Positions 43,988-53,544 of a DNA stretch of 64,000 bases are shown one piece after another (within the stretch, counting starts at the first letter, position 1; every line of letters starts with the position of its first letter). Made by a program: the position numbers and the translations under genes. This stretch comes from Paenibacillus tyrphae. Its GTDB lineage: Bacteria; Bacillota; Bacilli; Paenibacillales; NBRC-103111. The DNA lies in contig NZ_JAMZAW010000008.1 in the NCBI RefSeq assembly GCF_024158745.1, positions 62,001 to 126,000 on the forward strand, written 5' to 3'. The notes beneath the pieces are model-generated. The model did no database searches and was not told the origin of the DNA. It worked only from the letters and a program-made list of their open reading frames with translations.

Positions 43988-44170
43988 ATGAGTTATGAAG
44001 CACGCGAGCCGCAGGAGCAAAAAATTTCCGTCGAGCTGACCTTGAACGAGGCTTTGGCATTGACCGGCGTTCGATTCCGGCAAAATCATAAACTGGAAGT
44101 CGATGCGATGCAAAAAATTAAAAAGCAGCTCGAAGAGCAAATCATCGACAAGCGCCGCAGCCTGCAATAA
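43988..44170 (+). CDS. small hypothetical protein, 60 aa
   Basis: A 60-residue soluble protein beginning MSYEAREPQEQKISVELTL, with charged helices and no cysteine. AAGGAG precedes the ATG at a proper distance, a full promoter is present at 43853-43881, and a strong terminator follows, so the gene is an independent transcription unit. The family is not recognised. Confidence 0.65.
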   Translation: MSYEAREPQEQKISVELTLNEALALTGVRFRQNHKLEVDAMQKIKKQLEEQIIDKRRSLQ

Positions 44171-44196
44171 CCGAACAGAATTCTGAAACGACAACC

Positions 44197-44237
44197 GACC
44201 CCGTTTCTGCAAGCCCTTGCAGCGGGGTCTTTCTTTG
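44197..44237 (+). terminator. terminator after the 60-aa gene
   Basis: GACCCCG pairs with CGGGGTC, with an inner CTGCAA/TTGCAG stem, then TTTCTTTGTTT. Confidence 0.85.
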
Positions 44238-44298
44238 TTTACTCCACTTTTTTCGTTATAATAAGGTCATGCTACCGAGAAGTAAAGGAGAACTGAAG

Positions 44299-45474
44299 AT
44301 GAAACAACACATTGCTTCGACCATCGACCTGCACGCCCCGTCGTTCACGGACATTTCCCGGTTTATCGGCGAGAACCCCGAGCTGGGCCATGAGGAATGG
44401 AAGGCGTCGGCGCGCCTAATCGAAGCGCTCAAGGAGCACGGCTTCACTGTACAAGCACCTTATGCCGGGCTGCCGACGGCGTTTCTCGGGACATACGCCG
44501 CAAGCAAGCCGGGACCTACCGTCGCCTTCCTGTGCGAGTACGACGCGCTGCCGGAGCTGGGACACGCTTGCGGACATCATCTGATTTGCGTCATGGGCCT
44601 TGCGGCAGCTGTCGGACTGAAAGCCGTGATCGACCAGCTCGGCGGCACGATTCGGGTATACGGCACCCCGGCAGAGGAAACGAAGGGCGGGAAGGTCGAT
44701 ATGGCGGCCGCCGGCTTGTTCGACGACGTCGACTTCGCCCTGATGGCCCACCCATACTATGCGTACGAGAAATCGGGGAGCTCGCTGGCTATGGATGCGC
44801 TGCAGTTCGAATTTTTCGGCAAGGCGGCGCATGCCGCGGCAAGCCCGTATGAAGGCGTCAACGCGCTGGATGCGGTGCTGCTTCTGTTCCAATCGATCGG
44901 CGCATTGAGACAGCAGCTCCGCAGCCATGCGCGGATTCACGGCATTATCACCGAGGGCGGCAAAGCCCCGAACATTATTCCGGATTACGCGGCTGCGCAG
45001 TTTTACATACGATCCGCCAACCGTCCCTACACGGACGAAACTGTGCAAAAGGTGATCCGCTGCGCGGAAGGCGCCGCACTGCAAACCGGTTGTACGATGA
45101 AATGGTCTAATTACGAGTACTCCTATGACGAACTGATAACGAATACTGCTTTATCGGACACGTTTACCCGTAATCTCGGTGGTCTGGGCATCTCGGAAGA
45201 CGAGATCGAATACGGCAAGGACCACGGCTCGCTCGATCTTGGGAACGTGTCGCGGCATTGTCCGTCGATCCACCCGTACGTCAAGGTAGTCGACGAAAAG
45301 CATTTGCTGCACACGAAGGAATTCCGCGATCTGGCCATGATGCCCCGGGCCTTCGAAGGCATGCTGCTCGGCGCCAAAGCGTTGGCGTTCACCGCTTACG
45401 ATGTATTGGCCGACCCTGCCCTGTTGCAGTCAATACGTAACGAATTCGAACGCAGCGTGAACGCTGCCGAATAA
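44299..45474 (+). CDS. M20-family amidohydrolase/peptidase (AbgB-like)
   Basis: A 391-aa metallohydrolase of the M20 family. The metal motif HACGHHL is in GHACGHHLICVMGLAAA, the catalytic glutamate pair EETKGGK at about 127-133, and the last ligand in HYMALIAHPY-like form MAHPYYAYE. A dimerisation domain begins near AAASPYEGVNALDA. It probably hydrolyses an amide bond in a folate breakdown product, an acyl amino acid or a dipeptide. The ATG at 44299 is selected because AAAGGAG lies eight bases upstream. A terminator follows. Confidence 0.85.
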   Translation: MKQHIASTIDLHAPSFTDISRFIGENPELGHEEWKASARLIEALKEHGFTVQAPYAGLPTAFLGTYAASKPGPTVAFLCEYDALPELGHACGHHLICVMGLAAAVGLKAVIDQLGGTIRVYGTPAEETKGGKVDMAAAGLFDDVDFALMAHPYYAYEKSGSSLAMDALQFEFFGKAAHAAASPYEGVNALDAVLLLFQSIGALRQQLRSHARIHGIITEGGKAPNIIPDYAAAQFYIRSANRPYTDETVQKVIRCAEGAALQTGCTMKWSNYEYSYDELITNTALSDTFTRNLGGLGISEDEIEYGKDHGSLDLGNVSRHCPSIHPYVKVVDEKHLLHTKEFRDLAMMPRAFEGMLLGAKALAFTAYDVLADPALLQSIRNEFERSVNAAE

Positions 45475-45486
45475 ACGAAACGCGAA

Positions 45487-45538
45487 AAAGCCGCGACCCG
45501 GTTTCGAACCGGACAGTCGCGGCTTTACTTTTTTTTTT
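45487..45538 (+). terminator. terminator between the M20 gene and the amino acid importer
   Basis: AAAGCCGCGAC (45487-45497) pairs with GTCGCGGCTTT (45516-45526) and ten T follow after AC. It separates two convergent units and probably acts in both directions. Confidence 0.88.
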
Positions 45539-45554
45539 ATAAGGATACGGTTGC

Positions 45555-46277
45555 TTAGAGCACCTTGGCCAAAAATTCTTTCGTCCGCGGATGCTGCGGA
45601 TTCGAGAAGATGTCAGCCGGATTGCCCTGCTCTACGATTTTCCCGCCGTCCATGAAGATGAGGCGCTTGCCGACTTCCCGGGCAAAGCCCATCTCGTGCG
45701 TGACGACGACCATCGTCATGCCTTCGGCTGCCAGCTCCTTCATGACGTCCAGCACCTCGCCGACCATCTCCGGGTCAAGCGCCGAGGTCGGCTCATCGAA
45801 CAGCATGACGGCCGGCGACATCGCGAGCGCTCTAGCAATAGCGATCCGCTGTTTCTGTCCGCCGGACAGCTGTGACGGATAGCTGGATGCCTTATCCGCC
45901 AGTCCGATGCGCCGCAGAAGCTGCTGCGCAATCTTGTCGGCTTCCGGCTTGCTGACGTTTTTCAGCTTCTGGGGCGCCAGCGTGATATTCTCCTGCACGG
46001 TCATATGCGGGAACAGGTTAAACTGCTGGAACACCATGCCCATCCGCTGCCGCAGCTGATTGATATCGTGCTTGCCGCGCAGCAGCGACACGCCGTCGAA
46101 TTCGATGTCTCCCCCCGTCGGCACCTCCAGGAGGTTCAGGCAGCGCAGAAACGTGCTTTTGCCCGATCCGCTCGGTCCGATGACGACGACGACCTCGCCT
46201 TTCGCGATCTCGATATCGATTCCGGTCAATACATGGTTGGACCCGAACGATTTCTGTAAACCGGTTACTTTAATCAG
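45555..46277 (-). CDS. polar amino acid ABC importer, ATP-binding subunit
   Basis: A 240-aa GlnQ/ArtM-type ATPase. Walker [10 protein letters not shown] is at residues 34-42, signature [15 protein letters not shown] at about 136-150, and Walker [14 protein letters not shown] follows. The frame needs the N-terminal [20 protein letters not shown] to complete the fold. That segment is only reached from a CTG (46275-46277) or ATT codon, eight bases inside the permease gene and 10 bases after AGGAGG; the TTG at 46229 would cut off the first strands. A non-ATG start with translational coupling is therefore proposed. It works with the upstream permease and binding protein. Confidence 0.8.
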   Translation of the reverse strand: MIKVTGLQKSFGSNHVLTGIDIEIAKGEVVVVIGPSGSGKSTFLRCLNLLEVPTGGDIEFDGVSLLRGKHDINQLRQRMGMVFQQFNLFPHMTVQENITLAPQKLKNVSKPEADKIAQQLLRRIGLADKASSYPSQLSGGQKQRIAIARALAMSPAVMLFDEPTSALDPEMVGEVLDVMKELAAEGMTMVVVTHEMGFAREVGKRLIFMDGGKIVEQGNPADIFSNPQHPRTKEFLAKVL

Positions 46278-46950
46278 AGGACTTCATCCTCCTTTCCGCG
46301 ACGCCGAGCAGCTTGGTCAGCGTAAACGTCATGATGAAGTAAATGATCGCCGCCAGGATGAGCGGCTCAAACGGCTGGAACGTATTGCCCCGCACCGTGT
46401 CGGCTTTGTACATCAGCTCGCCGATCCCGATGACGGAGACGATGGATGTTTCCTTGATCACCACGATAAATTCGTTGCCGAGCGCCGGGAGAATGTTGCG
46501 CAGCGCCTGCGGCAAAATGATAAAGCGCATCGCCATCGCGTGCGGCATTCCGAGGGAACGGGCCGCTTCCATTTGTCCCTTGTCGATCGACTGAATTCCC
46601 GCGCGGAACGTCTCCGCCACGTATGCGGCGCTGTTGATGGACAACGCGATAATCGCCGCCATCATATCGGGAAACGATGAACCGATTCCCGGCACCTCGG
46701 GAAATTGAATGCCCAGTTTCGGCAGCCCGTAATAAAAAATATACAGCTGCACAAGCATCGGCGTCCCACGGATGAACTCGATATAGGAAACCGCGAACGC
46801 TTTAAGCGGCCAAAAGCGGGACATGCGCATCAAGGCAATGACCATGCCGAGCAGCACCCCGAAAATGACGGTGAAGATGGACAAAATGAGCGTCATCTTC
46901 GCTCCGTCGATAAAAAACATGTAGTATTTGGATAAAAATGAAAAATCCAT
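46270..46950 (-). CDS. polar amino acid ABC importer, permease
   Basis: A 226-aa HisM/GlnP-type permease with five membrane segments. The N-terminal motif [20 protein letters not shown] and the EAA loop [24 protein letters not shown] (from about 140) are typical. It serves the ATPase encoded directly after it and the binding protein encoded before it. Uptake of glutamine, arginine, cystine or a similar polar amino acid is likely; the exact substrate is not readable. Confidence 0.92.
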   Translation of the reverse strand: MDFSFLSKYYMFFIDGAKMTLILSIFTVIFGVLLGMVIALMRMSRFWPLKAFAVSYIEFIRGTPMLVQLYIFYYGLPKLGIQFPEVPGIGSSFPDMMAAIIALSINSAAYVAETFRAGIQSIDKGQMEAARSLGMPHAMAMRFIILPQALRNILPALGNEFIVVIKETSIVSVIGIGELMYKADTVRGNTFQPFEPLILAAIIYFIMTFTLTKLLGVAERRMKSSD

Positions 46951-46990
46951 GCGTCCCCCCCCTTTCTGTTAAATATGCGTTTTAAACCGA

Positions 46991-47027
46991 ACAAAAACCC
47001 GCCGGAGAATTCCGCTCAGGTTTTTGT
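46991..47027 (-). terminator. hairpin between the binding-protein and permease genes
   Basis: ACAAAAACC (46991-46999) pairs with GGTTTTTGT (47019-47027). On the minus strand the T-run lies within the descending arm. Partial termination here would give more binding protein than permease, a common arrangement in importers. Confidence 0.65.
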
Positions 47028-47065
47028 CGGAGTGCTGCAAGGAACGGATGGTCCCGCCTTCTTGC

Positions 47066-47929
47066 TTATTGCGTATCGACTTGCTCGTTCGCTTCGGCTA
47101 CCATTTTATCGATGGACTTGGCGCTCATCAAGCGGTCCAACGTTTTATTCATCGCTTCCACGAGATCAGAGCCGCCTTTTTTCACGGCAATGGCCGATCC
47201 GCTGTCTTCCGTACTCAGCTTAATGTCCGCAAGAACCAAATCTTTGTTTTTGCTGAGGTAAGCTTCGGCTACCGGCTGCTCGACGACGAGAGCTTCGACT
47301 TTTTTGTTTTTCAGCTCCAGCATCAAGTCGGAAATTTTGCCGAGCGCCTTCAGCTCGGAGGCTGGCATTTGTTCTTTAATGATTTTTTCTTGCGTCGCGC
47401 CCTTTTGGCCTGCGACTTTCTTGCCTTTCAGATCGTCGATGGACTTGTATTTATCTTTGTCCTCCGCGCGGACAGCCACGCGTTGGATAGCCGTGTAGTA
47501 GATTTTGGAGAAATCCACGTTCTTCTTGCGATCTTCCGTCGGCGTCATGCCGGCGAGAATAAAGTCGATGTTGCCGGAATCCAGAGCGGCAAGCAGACCT
47601 TCGTATTTCATATCTTTGATTTCGAGCGTAACACCGAGGTCTTTGGCAATCTCTTTGGCGATCTCGATATCGAAGCCGATGATTTCATCCTTCTTGTTGA
47701 TTTCCTTGTGGAACTCATACGGAGGATAGTCGGCGCTCGTGCCTAATACGATTTTGCCCGCTTTTTTGATTTGTTCAAGCTTGGAGTCCTTGGACGCCGG
47801 TTTCGTTGCGGCCGCATCTCCCCCGGTTGCCGGCTTGTCAGCGGTCGTAGCTGCAGGCTTCGTACCGCAAGCGGATACGATCAGCGTAAAGCAGAGGAGC
47901 ATGAAGATGATGGCTTTGTTTTTAGTCAC
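47066..47929 (-). CDS. polar amino acid ABC importer, substrate-binding lipoprotein
   Basis: A 287-aa SBP_bac_3 lipoprotein. The lipobox LIVSAC places the modified cysteine at residue 21, followed by a Thr/Ala/Pro-rich linker. The ligand-binding fold begins IKKAGKIVLGTSADYPPYEF and contains IIGFDIEIAKEIAKDLG and LLAALDSGNIDFILAGMTPT. It captures a polar amino acid at the cell surface. A good sigma-A promoter lies 32 bases upstream at 47961-47989. Confidence 0.92.
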   Translation of the reverse strand: MTKNKAIIFMLLCFTLIVSACGTKPAATTADKPATGGDAAATKPASKDSKLEQIKKAGKIVLGTSADYPPYEFHKEINKKDEIIGFDIEIAKEIAKDLGVTLEIKDMKYEGLLAALDSGNIDFILAGMTPTEDRKKNVDFSKIYYTAIQRVAVRAEDKDKYKSIDDLKGKKVAGQKGATQEKIIKEQMPASELKALGKISDLMLELKNKKVEALVVEQPVAEAYLSKNKDLVLADIKLSTEDSGSAIAVKKGGSDLVEAMNKTLDRLMSAKSIDKMVAEANEQVDTQ

Positions 47930-47960
47930 TGGTCAAATCTCCTTTCTCTTTAACTTGTAC

Positions 47961-47989
47961 ATTATATAATAGACGTTCGCCATTTACAA
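47961..47989 (-). promoter_or_regulatory. predicted sigma-A promoter of the amino acid importer operon
   Basis: On the minus strand the -35 is TTGTAA (47984-47989) and the -10 TATAAT (47961-47966), with a 17-base spacer. Confidence 0.7.
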
Positions 47990-48138
47990 TCCGTATATGC
48001 ATGTTCATGAATAAAGCATGGAATAGAACTAGGAAATATGGAACAAAATAACATTCAATATGTCGACCGGACCGCCGGAGGCTTACTCATTCATCCCAAA
48101 GACCTAACTCTCCCTCCTCGAAAGGTGGTTCGACATGC

Positions 48139-49368
48139 TTGGAAGCGAAAAAAACTTGGGACCTGGCAGCCGTTTCCTCTATCCCGCTGATCATGACTTT
48201 GGGCAATTCCATGCTTATTCCCATTCTGCCCGCCTTAGAACGAACGCTGCACGTGACCTCCCTTCAAATCAGCCTTCTGATCACGGTATATTCCGTCGTC
48301 GCGATCGTGCTGATTCCGATTGCGGGCTATTTGTCGGACCGTTTCGGCCGTAAAAAAATCATTATTCCAAGCCTTCTGATCGCCGGAGTGGGCGGATTGC
48401 TCTGTGCCCTGGCCCCTTGGCTCAATCAAAATGCGGCCTACGCTCTCATTCTGGCAGGCCGGTTCATCCAGGGGATCGGCGCTGCGGGCGCCGCTCCGAT
48501 CGTCATGCCGCTGGTAGGCGACATGTTCCAAAAAGAAAGCGACATCAGCAGCGGGCTTGGGATAATCGAAACCTCGAATACGTTCGGCAAAGTGCTCAGT
48601 CCGATTTTAGGCTCGTTGCTTGCGCTTTGGACTTGGACTGCGGTCTTCTACGCGATTCCGGCGCTGTGCCTCGTTTCTGTCCTGCTGGTAGCATGTCTGG
48701 TCCGGACACCGAAATCCGAGAGCAAGCAAGACACGAGCTTCCGCAGCTTTGCCGCCATGCTGAGGACGATCGCCCGCAACGAGGGACGGTGGCTTGCCGC
48801 CATATTTGTCATCGGGGTTATTGCGATGTTCGTCTTGTTCGGCATCCTGTTCTACTTGTCCGAAACGTTGGAGGAGCGATTCGGAATTCGGGGACTGGTC
48901 AAAGGCTGCCTGCTCGCCGTGCCTTTATCCGCTTTATGTCTGGCGTCCTTTCTGGCCGGCAAAGCGATCGGGGAAAACAAACCGCGGATGAAATGGCTGA
49001 CGGTGGCCGGGCTCGTTCTTCTTGGAGGCTCGCTCGTCGGTATGGCGTGGCCTGGAGTCAACCGGCTGTGGCTGCTGTTCGTATGGGTCGGCCTTGGAGG
49101 CATCGGAATCGGAATCGCTCTCCCGTGTCTGGACGCCTTGATTACGGAAGGCATCAAGAAGGAGCAGAGGGGTACGGTAAGCGCGGTGTACAGCAGCATG
49201 CGCTTTATCGGGGTGGCCGCCGGGCCGCCGTTCATCTCCGTCGGAGCCAAATGGCCATCGGCCGTGCTGTTCGGGCTGCTCGCGGGCACTGTACTCGCCG
49301 GGGTTATCGTTGCGCTGTTCGCGATTAAGCCTGCGCAAGTGGAGGCCGCAACGGCAAAAAGCCGTTGA
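48139..49368 (+). CDS. MFS transporter (multidrug efflux-like)
   Basis: A 409-aa major facilitator with 12 membrane segments. The N-terminal TWDLAAVSSIPLIMTLGNSM, GYLSDRFGRKK and the motif C-like GRFIQGIGAAGAAPIVMPLV (about 105-124) indicate a drug/H+ antiporter of the bicyclomycin/Bmr-like type. The start is TTG at 48139 because the frame of the nearby ATG 48135 closes after 72 codons. The AAAGGTGG site is closer to that ATG (six bases) than to the TTG (ten bases), an odd situation discussed in the findings. The gene is monocistronic. Confidence 0.82.
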   Translation: MEAKKTWDLAAVSSIPLIMTLGNSMLIPILPALERTLHVTSLQISLLITVYSVVAIVLIPIAGYLSDRFGRKKIIIPSLLIAGVGGLLCALAPWLNQNAAYALILAGRFIQGIGAAGAAPIVMPLVGDMFQKESDISSGLGIIETSNTFGKVLSPILGSLLALWTWTAVFYAIPALCLVSVLLVACLVRTPKSESKQDTSFRSFAAMLRTIARNEGRWLAAIFVIGVIAMFVLFGILFYLSETLEERFGIRGLVKGCLLAVPLSALCLASFLAGKAIGENKPRMKWLTVAGLVLLGGSLVGMAWPGVNRLWLLFVWVGLGGIGIGIALPCLDALITEGIKKEQRGTVSAVYSSMRFIGVAAGPPFISVGAKWPSAVLFGLLAGTVLAGVIVALFAIKPAQVEAATAKSR

Positions 49369-49407
49369 GACTTCCACTCAACGGCCGAGGTACGGCGGGG
49401 ATGACGC

Positions 49408-49713
49408 TTATCCAACGAGCTTGGGCTTCGTCATAAAATCGAACAGCTGCTTGGTCAAGCCGCCCTTGCCGAATTTCAAATACGTTCCTTTCGTCCGATC
49501 CGGCGACTGCAGCGAGGTCAGAAAGGCCAGGACAGCCTGACGGCGCTGGACGATATCCCGCACACCGAACCGGTACAGCCACTCGTCAATCGTGTTGTAG
49601 ATGCCCCGATTGAGGCCATAGCGTTCAAAGCAATGCGTGACGAACCGGTGATCGGGAAGCTGAAGCATGTCAGCCTCATCCAACTGCACGGATAGAGAGG
49701 TATGGGTAAGCAT
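49408..49713 (-). CDS. hypothetical protein, 101 aa
   Basis: The family is not recognised. It is a small basic soluble protein with LPDHRFVTHCFERYGLNRG and IDEWLYRFGV in the centre, and no signal peptide. The second ATG (49711-49713) is preferred because GAGGAG lies nine bases upstream; the first ATG is only three bases away. It is the last leftward gene before the MFS gene, 18 bases after ssuB, so it may belong to the ssu operon as its final member. Confidence 0.55.
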   Translation of the reverse strand: MLTHTSLSVQLDEADMLQLPDHRFVTHCFERYGLNRGIYNTIDEWLYRFGVRDIVQRRQAVLAFLTSLQSPDRTKGTYLKFGKGGLTKQLFDFMTKPKLVG

Positions 49714-49737
49714 TCGCATTCACTCCTCGTTTTTTCC

Positions 49738-50523
49738 TTAAATGGTAAACGAATAGTCCGGCCTCAGCGCCGGAACGCCGGACGGCACCTTCTCCACATC
49801 CGGTCCCATCACGCGATCCAGAATCACTTTTTCGTAATGGGCAAAGCCGCTGTCTCTCTCCCGCGGCCGGGCCAGAGAAATCGGGATGTTCAGGGCAACC
49901 GCGCCGTTCTCAATGAGCACGATCCGGTCGGCCAGCGCGACGGCTTCACTGACATCGTGCGTGACGAGAACGGCGGAGAACCCCTGCTCCAGCCACAGCC
50001 GTTCGATCAGCCGCTGCATTTCGATGCGGGTGAGCGCATCAAGCGCACCCAGCGGCTCGTCAAGCAGCAGCAGGCGCGGAGCGCCGGCCAGCGCCCGGGC
50101 CAGCGCGATCCGCTGCTTCTGTCCGCCGGACAATACCCCGGGCCATTCGTCGGCCCGCTCCTCCAAGCCGACCAAATGAAGCGCTTCGCGCGCTTTTGCC
50201 CGGTCCCCTGCCTTCGCGCCGATCTGCACGTTCGCGAGCACTTTTTTCCATGGAAGCAGCCGGGCTTCCTGGAACAGCAGCCTCGTGTCGGGGTCGATGC
50301 CTTCAAGCTCCCTCCCGTCCAACAGCATGGTACCTTCGTCGGCCGTTTCCAACCCGCCCACGAGCCGGAGCAGCGTGCTTTTCCCGCAGCCGCTGCGGCC
50401 GACAACGGCCACAAACTCGCCCGCATTCAAATCGAGCTTAATCTCTTTCAGTACAGCACGATCTCCGAACCGCTTGGTCACACGACGGATATTCAGTTGG
50501 ATGCCACCTTGTCTTGCGCTCAT
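49738..50523 (-). CDS. ssuB: aliphatic sulfonate ABC importer, ATPase SsuB
   Basis: A 261-aa ATP-binding subunit. Walker [10 protein letters not shown] is at residues 42-50, then signature [15 protein letters not shown] and Walker [14 protein letters not shown], with [14 protein letters not shown] for the H-loop. The pattern matches the nitrate/sulfonate/taurine ABC subfamily. It energises sulfonate uptake together with SsuC and SsuA. GGAGGG precedes the ATG. It lies 24 bases after ssuC in the operon. Confidence 0.92.
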   Translation of the reverse strand: MSARQGGIQLNIRRVTKRFGDRAVLKEIKLDLNAGEFVAVVGRSGCGKSTLLRLVGGLETADEGTMLLDGRELEGIDPDTRLLFQEARLLPWKKVLANVQIGAKAGDRAKAREALHLVGLEERADEWPGVLSGGQKQRIALARALAGAPRLLLLDEPLGALDALTRIEMQRLIERLWLEQGFSAVLVTHDVSEAVALADRIVLIENGAVALNIPISLARPRERDSGFAHYEKVILDRVMGPDVEKVPSGVPALRPDYSFTI

Positions 50524-50547
50524 ACGGAACCCTCCTTCGGTTCGAGG

Positions 50548-51330
50548 TCAGGCTTTCTTAAAATTCGGGTGCCACCGCAGCCAGCGCCGCTCAAGCCCTT
50601 TGGCCATCGCGTCCGACAGCTTCCCAAGCAAGGCGTAGATGATGATGCTGAGCACCACGACGTCCATTTGCATGAATTCCCGCGCATGCATCGCCATATA
50701 GCCGATGCCCGAATCGGCGGAGATCGTCTCGGCGACGATCAGCGTGATCCACATGATCCCAAGCGCGTAACGCACCCCGACCAGAATGCTTGGGAGCGCG
50801 CCGGGCAGAATGACCTGCCAGAACAGCGGGAGGCCCTGCAAGCCGTATACTTTGCCCATTTCAATCAATCCCGGATCGACGGAGCGGATACCATGAAATG
50901 TATTCAGGTAAACCGGAAAGGCGCAGCCCAGCGCGACCAGAAACAGCTTCGCCTCTTCTCCGATGCCAAACCATAGAATGACGAGCGGAATGAGGGCCAA
51001 ATGCGGAATGGTGCGGATCATCTGCATGGACGAGTCGGTCAGCTTCTCCAGCAGCGGCGACACCCCATTCGCGAGTCCGAGCGCCAGGCCGATCCCCCCG
51101 CCGACGGCAAAGCCGAGCAATGCGCGCTTCGCGCTGATCCCGATATGCTGAAGCAGCGTGCCCTTCTCGGCGAGCGGAATGAAAGCCTGGATGACCTGCA
51201 AAGGCGTCGGCAAAATGCGTGTCGAGATGATCCCGATCTGTCCGAGGACCTGCCATATCAGCACAATGGCGACCGGGACGAGCCAGGGCAGCCAGCCTTT
51301 AGCGCGCGAGTCGCGGAATGCGGCCTTCAT
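50548..51330 (-). CDS. ssuC: aliphatic sulfonate ABC importer, permease SsuC
   Basis: A 260-aa permease of the BPD_transp_1 family with six membrane segments. The N-terminal [20 protein letters not shown] and the EAA region [25 protein letters not shown] are as in SsuC. The ATG at 51328-51330 (GAGGTG upstream) is chosen. It overlaps the end of ssuD by 32 bases, so translation is coupled; the longer open frame in front is a shadow of ssuD. Confidence 0.9.
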   Translation of the reverse strand: MKAAFRDSRAKGWLPWLVPVAIVLIWQVLGQIGIISTRILPTPLQVIQAFIPLAEKGTLLQHIGISAKRALLGFAVGGGIGLALGLANGVSPLLEKLTDSSMQMIRTIPHLALIPLVILWFGIGEEAKLFLVALGCAFPVYLNTFHGIRSVDPGLIEMGKVYGLQGLPLFWQVILPGALPSILVGVRYALGIMWITLIVAETISADSGIGYMAMHAREFMQMDVVVLSIIIYALLGKLSDAMAKGLERRWLRWHPNFKKA

Positions 51331-52525
51331 CGGCTTGCACCTCGTTTTCATTGACGAATGTGGGGTTCTGCTTCGTTGGCAGGTCGTTGTTGGCGATAAT
51401 TTCGCCGAACGGGCTTGCCGAGGAAACGCCGGTGGCTGCACCTTCCGGTTCGCCGGAGCTCCCCACCGGAACGCGCTTCAACGGCAGCAGCGGGAACACC
51501 AGTTCCGCCATCCGGTAGGCCTCTTCCAGATGCGGATAGCCGGATAAAATGAATGTGTCGATGCCCAGCTCGGCATATTGTTTCATCCGGGCCGCCACTG
51601 TCTCGGGATCTCCGACGAGCGCCGTTCCGGCTCCGCCGCGCACCAAGCCGACTCCGGCCCACAGGTTCGGGCTGATCTCCAGCCCTTCGCGCTTCCCGCT
51701 GTGCAGCTCCGCCATCCGGCGCTGCCCGACGGAGTCGAAACGGGCGAACACCTTTTGCGCTTGCGCGATTGTTTCGTCGTCCACATACCGGATCAGCTCG
51801 TTGGCTGCGTTCCAAGCCTCCTGCTCCGTCTCCCGGACGATCACGTGGAGCCGGATGCCGAACCTCACCTGCCGCCCCTTCGCTTCGGCCAGCTTGCGCA
51901 CGCGTTTGATTTTGTCCTCGACCTGAGCCGGCGGCTCGCCCCAAGTCAGGTACACGTCGATATGCTCCGCTGCGATCGACTGGGCGATGTCGGAGGACCC
52001 GCCGAAATAAAGCGGAGGATGCAGCTTTTGCAGCGAGGGGTACAGCAGCGTGCCGCCTTTGACGGTCAGATAGTCGCCCTCGAAGGTGACTTCCCCGCCC
52101 TCCAGCCCCTTCCGCCATATATGCAAAAATTCGTCCGTCAGCTCATAGCGCGACGTATGATCGAGGAACAAGCCGTCGCCGGCATTTTCCACCGGATCCC
52201 CGCCGGTGACCACGTTGACCAGCAGCCGCCCGCCGGACAGACGGTCCAGCGTGGCAGCCATGCGGGCCGACAGCATCGGCGACATCAGTCCCGGGCGGAT
52301 GGCCACCAGAAACTTGAGGCGCTTCGTCTGCGGAACGAGTGCCGAGGCGACGATCCATGCGTCTTCGCAGGACTTGCCGGTCGGCAGCAGCACGCCCGCG
52401 TATCCGAGCCGGTCGGCCGCCTGGGCGATTTGGCTCATATACGAAAAATCAACGGCGCGGGCTCCCTTCAGCGTGCCCAAGTAGCGGCCGTCTCCGTGAG
52501 TCGGGATAAACCAGAACACTTCCAT
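51299..52525 (-). CDS. ssuD: FMNH2-dependent alkanesulfonate monooxygenase
   Basis: A 408-aa luciferase-fold enzyme that uses FMNH2 and O2 to release sulfite from alkanesulfonates. It begins [18 protein letters not shown], the SsuD start. [38 protein letters not shown] and [20 protein letters not shown] are conserved. It is about 25 residues longer at the C-terminus than Escherichia coli SsuD (381 aa), the extra part being the segment overlapped with ssuC. SsuE supplies the reduced flavin. It ends one operon step before the permease. Confidence 0.95.
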   Translation of the reverse strand: MEVFWFIPTHGDGRYLGTLKGARAVDFSYMSQIAQAADRLGYAGVLLPTGKSCEDAWIVASALVPQTKRLKFLVAIRPGLMSPMLSARMAATLDRLSGGRLLVNVVTGGDPVENAGDGLFLDHTSRYELTDEFLHIWRKGLEGGEVTFEGDYLTVKGGTLLYPSLQKLHPPLYFGGSSDIAQSIAAEHIDVYLTWGEPPAQVEDKIKRVRKLAEAKGRQVRFGIRLHVIVRETEQEAWNAANELIRYVDDETIAQAQKVFARFDSVGQRRMAELHSGKREGLEISPNLWAGVGLVRGGAGTALVGDPETVAARMKQYAELGIDTFILSGYPHLEEAYRMAELVFPLLPLKRVPVGSSGEPEGAATGVSSASPFGEIIANNDLPTKQNPTFVNENEVQADEGRIPRLAR

Positions 52526-52551
52526 CGTCCGTCATCCTTTCCGGGTTGTTG

Positions 52552-53544
52552 TTACGAGTCTAACAACGCTTCGCTCACCTTGATCGCTTTGGGGATGAGC
52601 CCGATTTGCAAAAACGTATCCGCCACGCGCTGCTGTTCGGCGATCACTTGCCCGCTGATCGGCAGCAAGCCGTAATCGCGCCTTCCCATGGCGAGTTCAA
52701 GTGACGGAATATCGATGCCGAGCTGCGGCGACAAGAGCTGCGCCACCTCCTGCGGATTCGCCTTCGCCCAGGCGCCGACCTTGTTCAATTCCTCCAACAG
52801 GATGGCGGTGATCTCTTTGTTCCGCTTGGCAAACGGGCGGGACGCCAAATAAAACTCATGGTTGGACACCACGTCTTTCCCGTCCGCCAATACTCTTGCC
52901 TTGGCGGACGTCTGCACGGCGGCGAAATACGGGTCCCAGATGACCCAAGCGTCCACGCTGCCCCGCTCGAAAGCGACTCTGGCGTCGGCCGGAGGCAGAA
53001 ACACCGTTCGAACGTCGGAATAGCTCAAACCGGCTTGCTCAAGCAGCTTCACGAGCAAATAATGAACGTTGGACCCTTTGTTTAAGGCGACCTTTTTGTC
53101 TTTCAAATCCTTGACGCTTTGAATCAGCGACGCTTCGGACACGACAATTGCTTCGCTGGCCGGCCTTGCCTGCTCATACGCCAAATAAACCAAGGGCGCT
53201 CCGGCCGCCTGCGCGAAGATCGGGGGCGCTTCGCCCGTATGCCCAAAATCGATGCTGCCCACATTGAGCGCCTCAAGCAGCTGCGGACCGCCGGGAAACT
53301 CCGTCCATGTTACGGTGTAGCCCGCCGCTTGCAGCTTCTGATCAAGCTTTCCTTGCGCTTTCAAAAAGTTCACGGTGCCGTATTTCTGATAACCGATCCG
53401 CACCTGCTTCACTTTTTCCTCCGTCTTCTGCTGCTTCTCGCCTGGACCGGACTTGGCCGCCGTCGCGCATCCGGCTGCAGCGGCCACCAGCAGCCCTGCC
53501 AGCAAAGCCAGCGCGAACAGCCTCGTCCCCAGCTTCCGTCTCAT
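52552..53544 (-). CDS. ssuA: aliphatic sulfonate-binding lipoprotein SsuA
   Basis: A 330-aa extracytoplasmic binding protein. The signal peptide runs to the lipobox AAAGC with Cys26. The ligand fold begins VRIGYQKYGTVNFLKAQGKL and contains FGHTGEAPPIFAQAAGAPLVY and FERGSVDAWVIWDPYFAAVQ, all typical of SsuA. It delivers sulfonates to SsuBC. The ATG at 53542-53544 overlaps the stop of ssuE by four bases (ATGA), so the real start is fixed; the much longer open frame upstream is only the mirror of ssuE. Confidence 0.94.
   Translation of the reverse strand: MRRKLGTRLFALALLAGLLVAAAAGCATAAKSGPGEKQQKTEEKVKQVRIGYQKYGTVNFLKAQGKLDQKLQAAGYTVTWTEFPGGPQLLEALNVGSIDFGHTGEAPPIFAQAAGAPLVYLAYEQARPASEAIVVSEASLIQSVKDLKDKKVALNKGSNVHYLLVKLLEQAGLSYSDVRTVFLPPADARVAFERGSVDAWVIWDPYFAAVQTSAKARVLADGKDVVSNHEFYLASRPFAKRNKEITAILLEELNKVGAWAKANPQEVAQLLSPQLGIDIPSLELAMGRRDYGLLPISGQVIAEQQRVADTFLQIGLIPKAIKVSEALLDS

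Noticed and set aside
48135..48353. A 72-codon frame starting at ATG 48135
   Set aside because: It has the better-spaced ribosome binding site, but its product has no family resemblance, while the overlapping TTG frame is a full MFS transporter.
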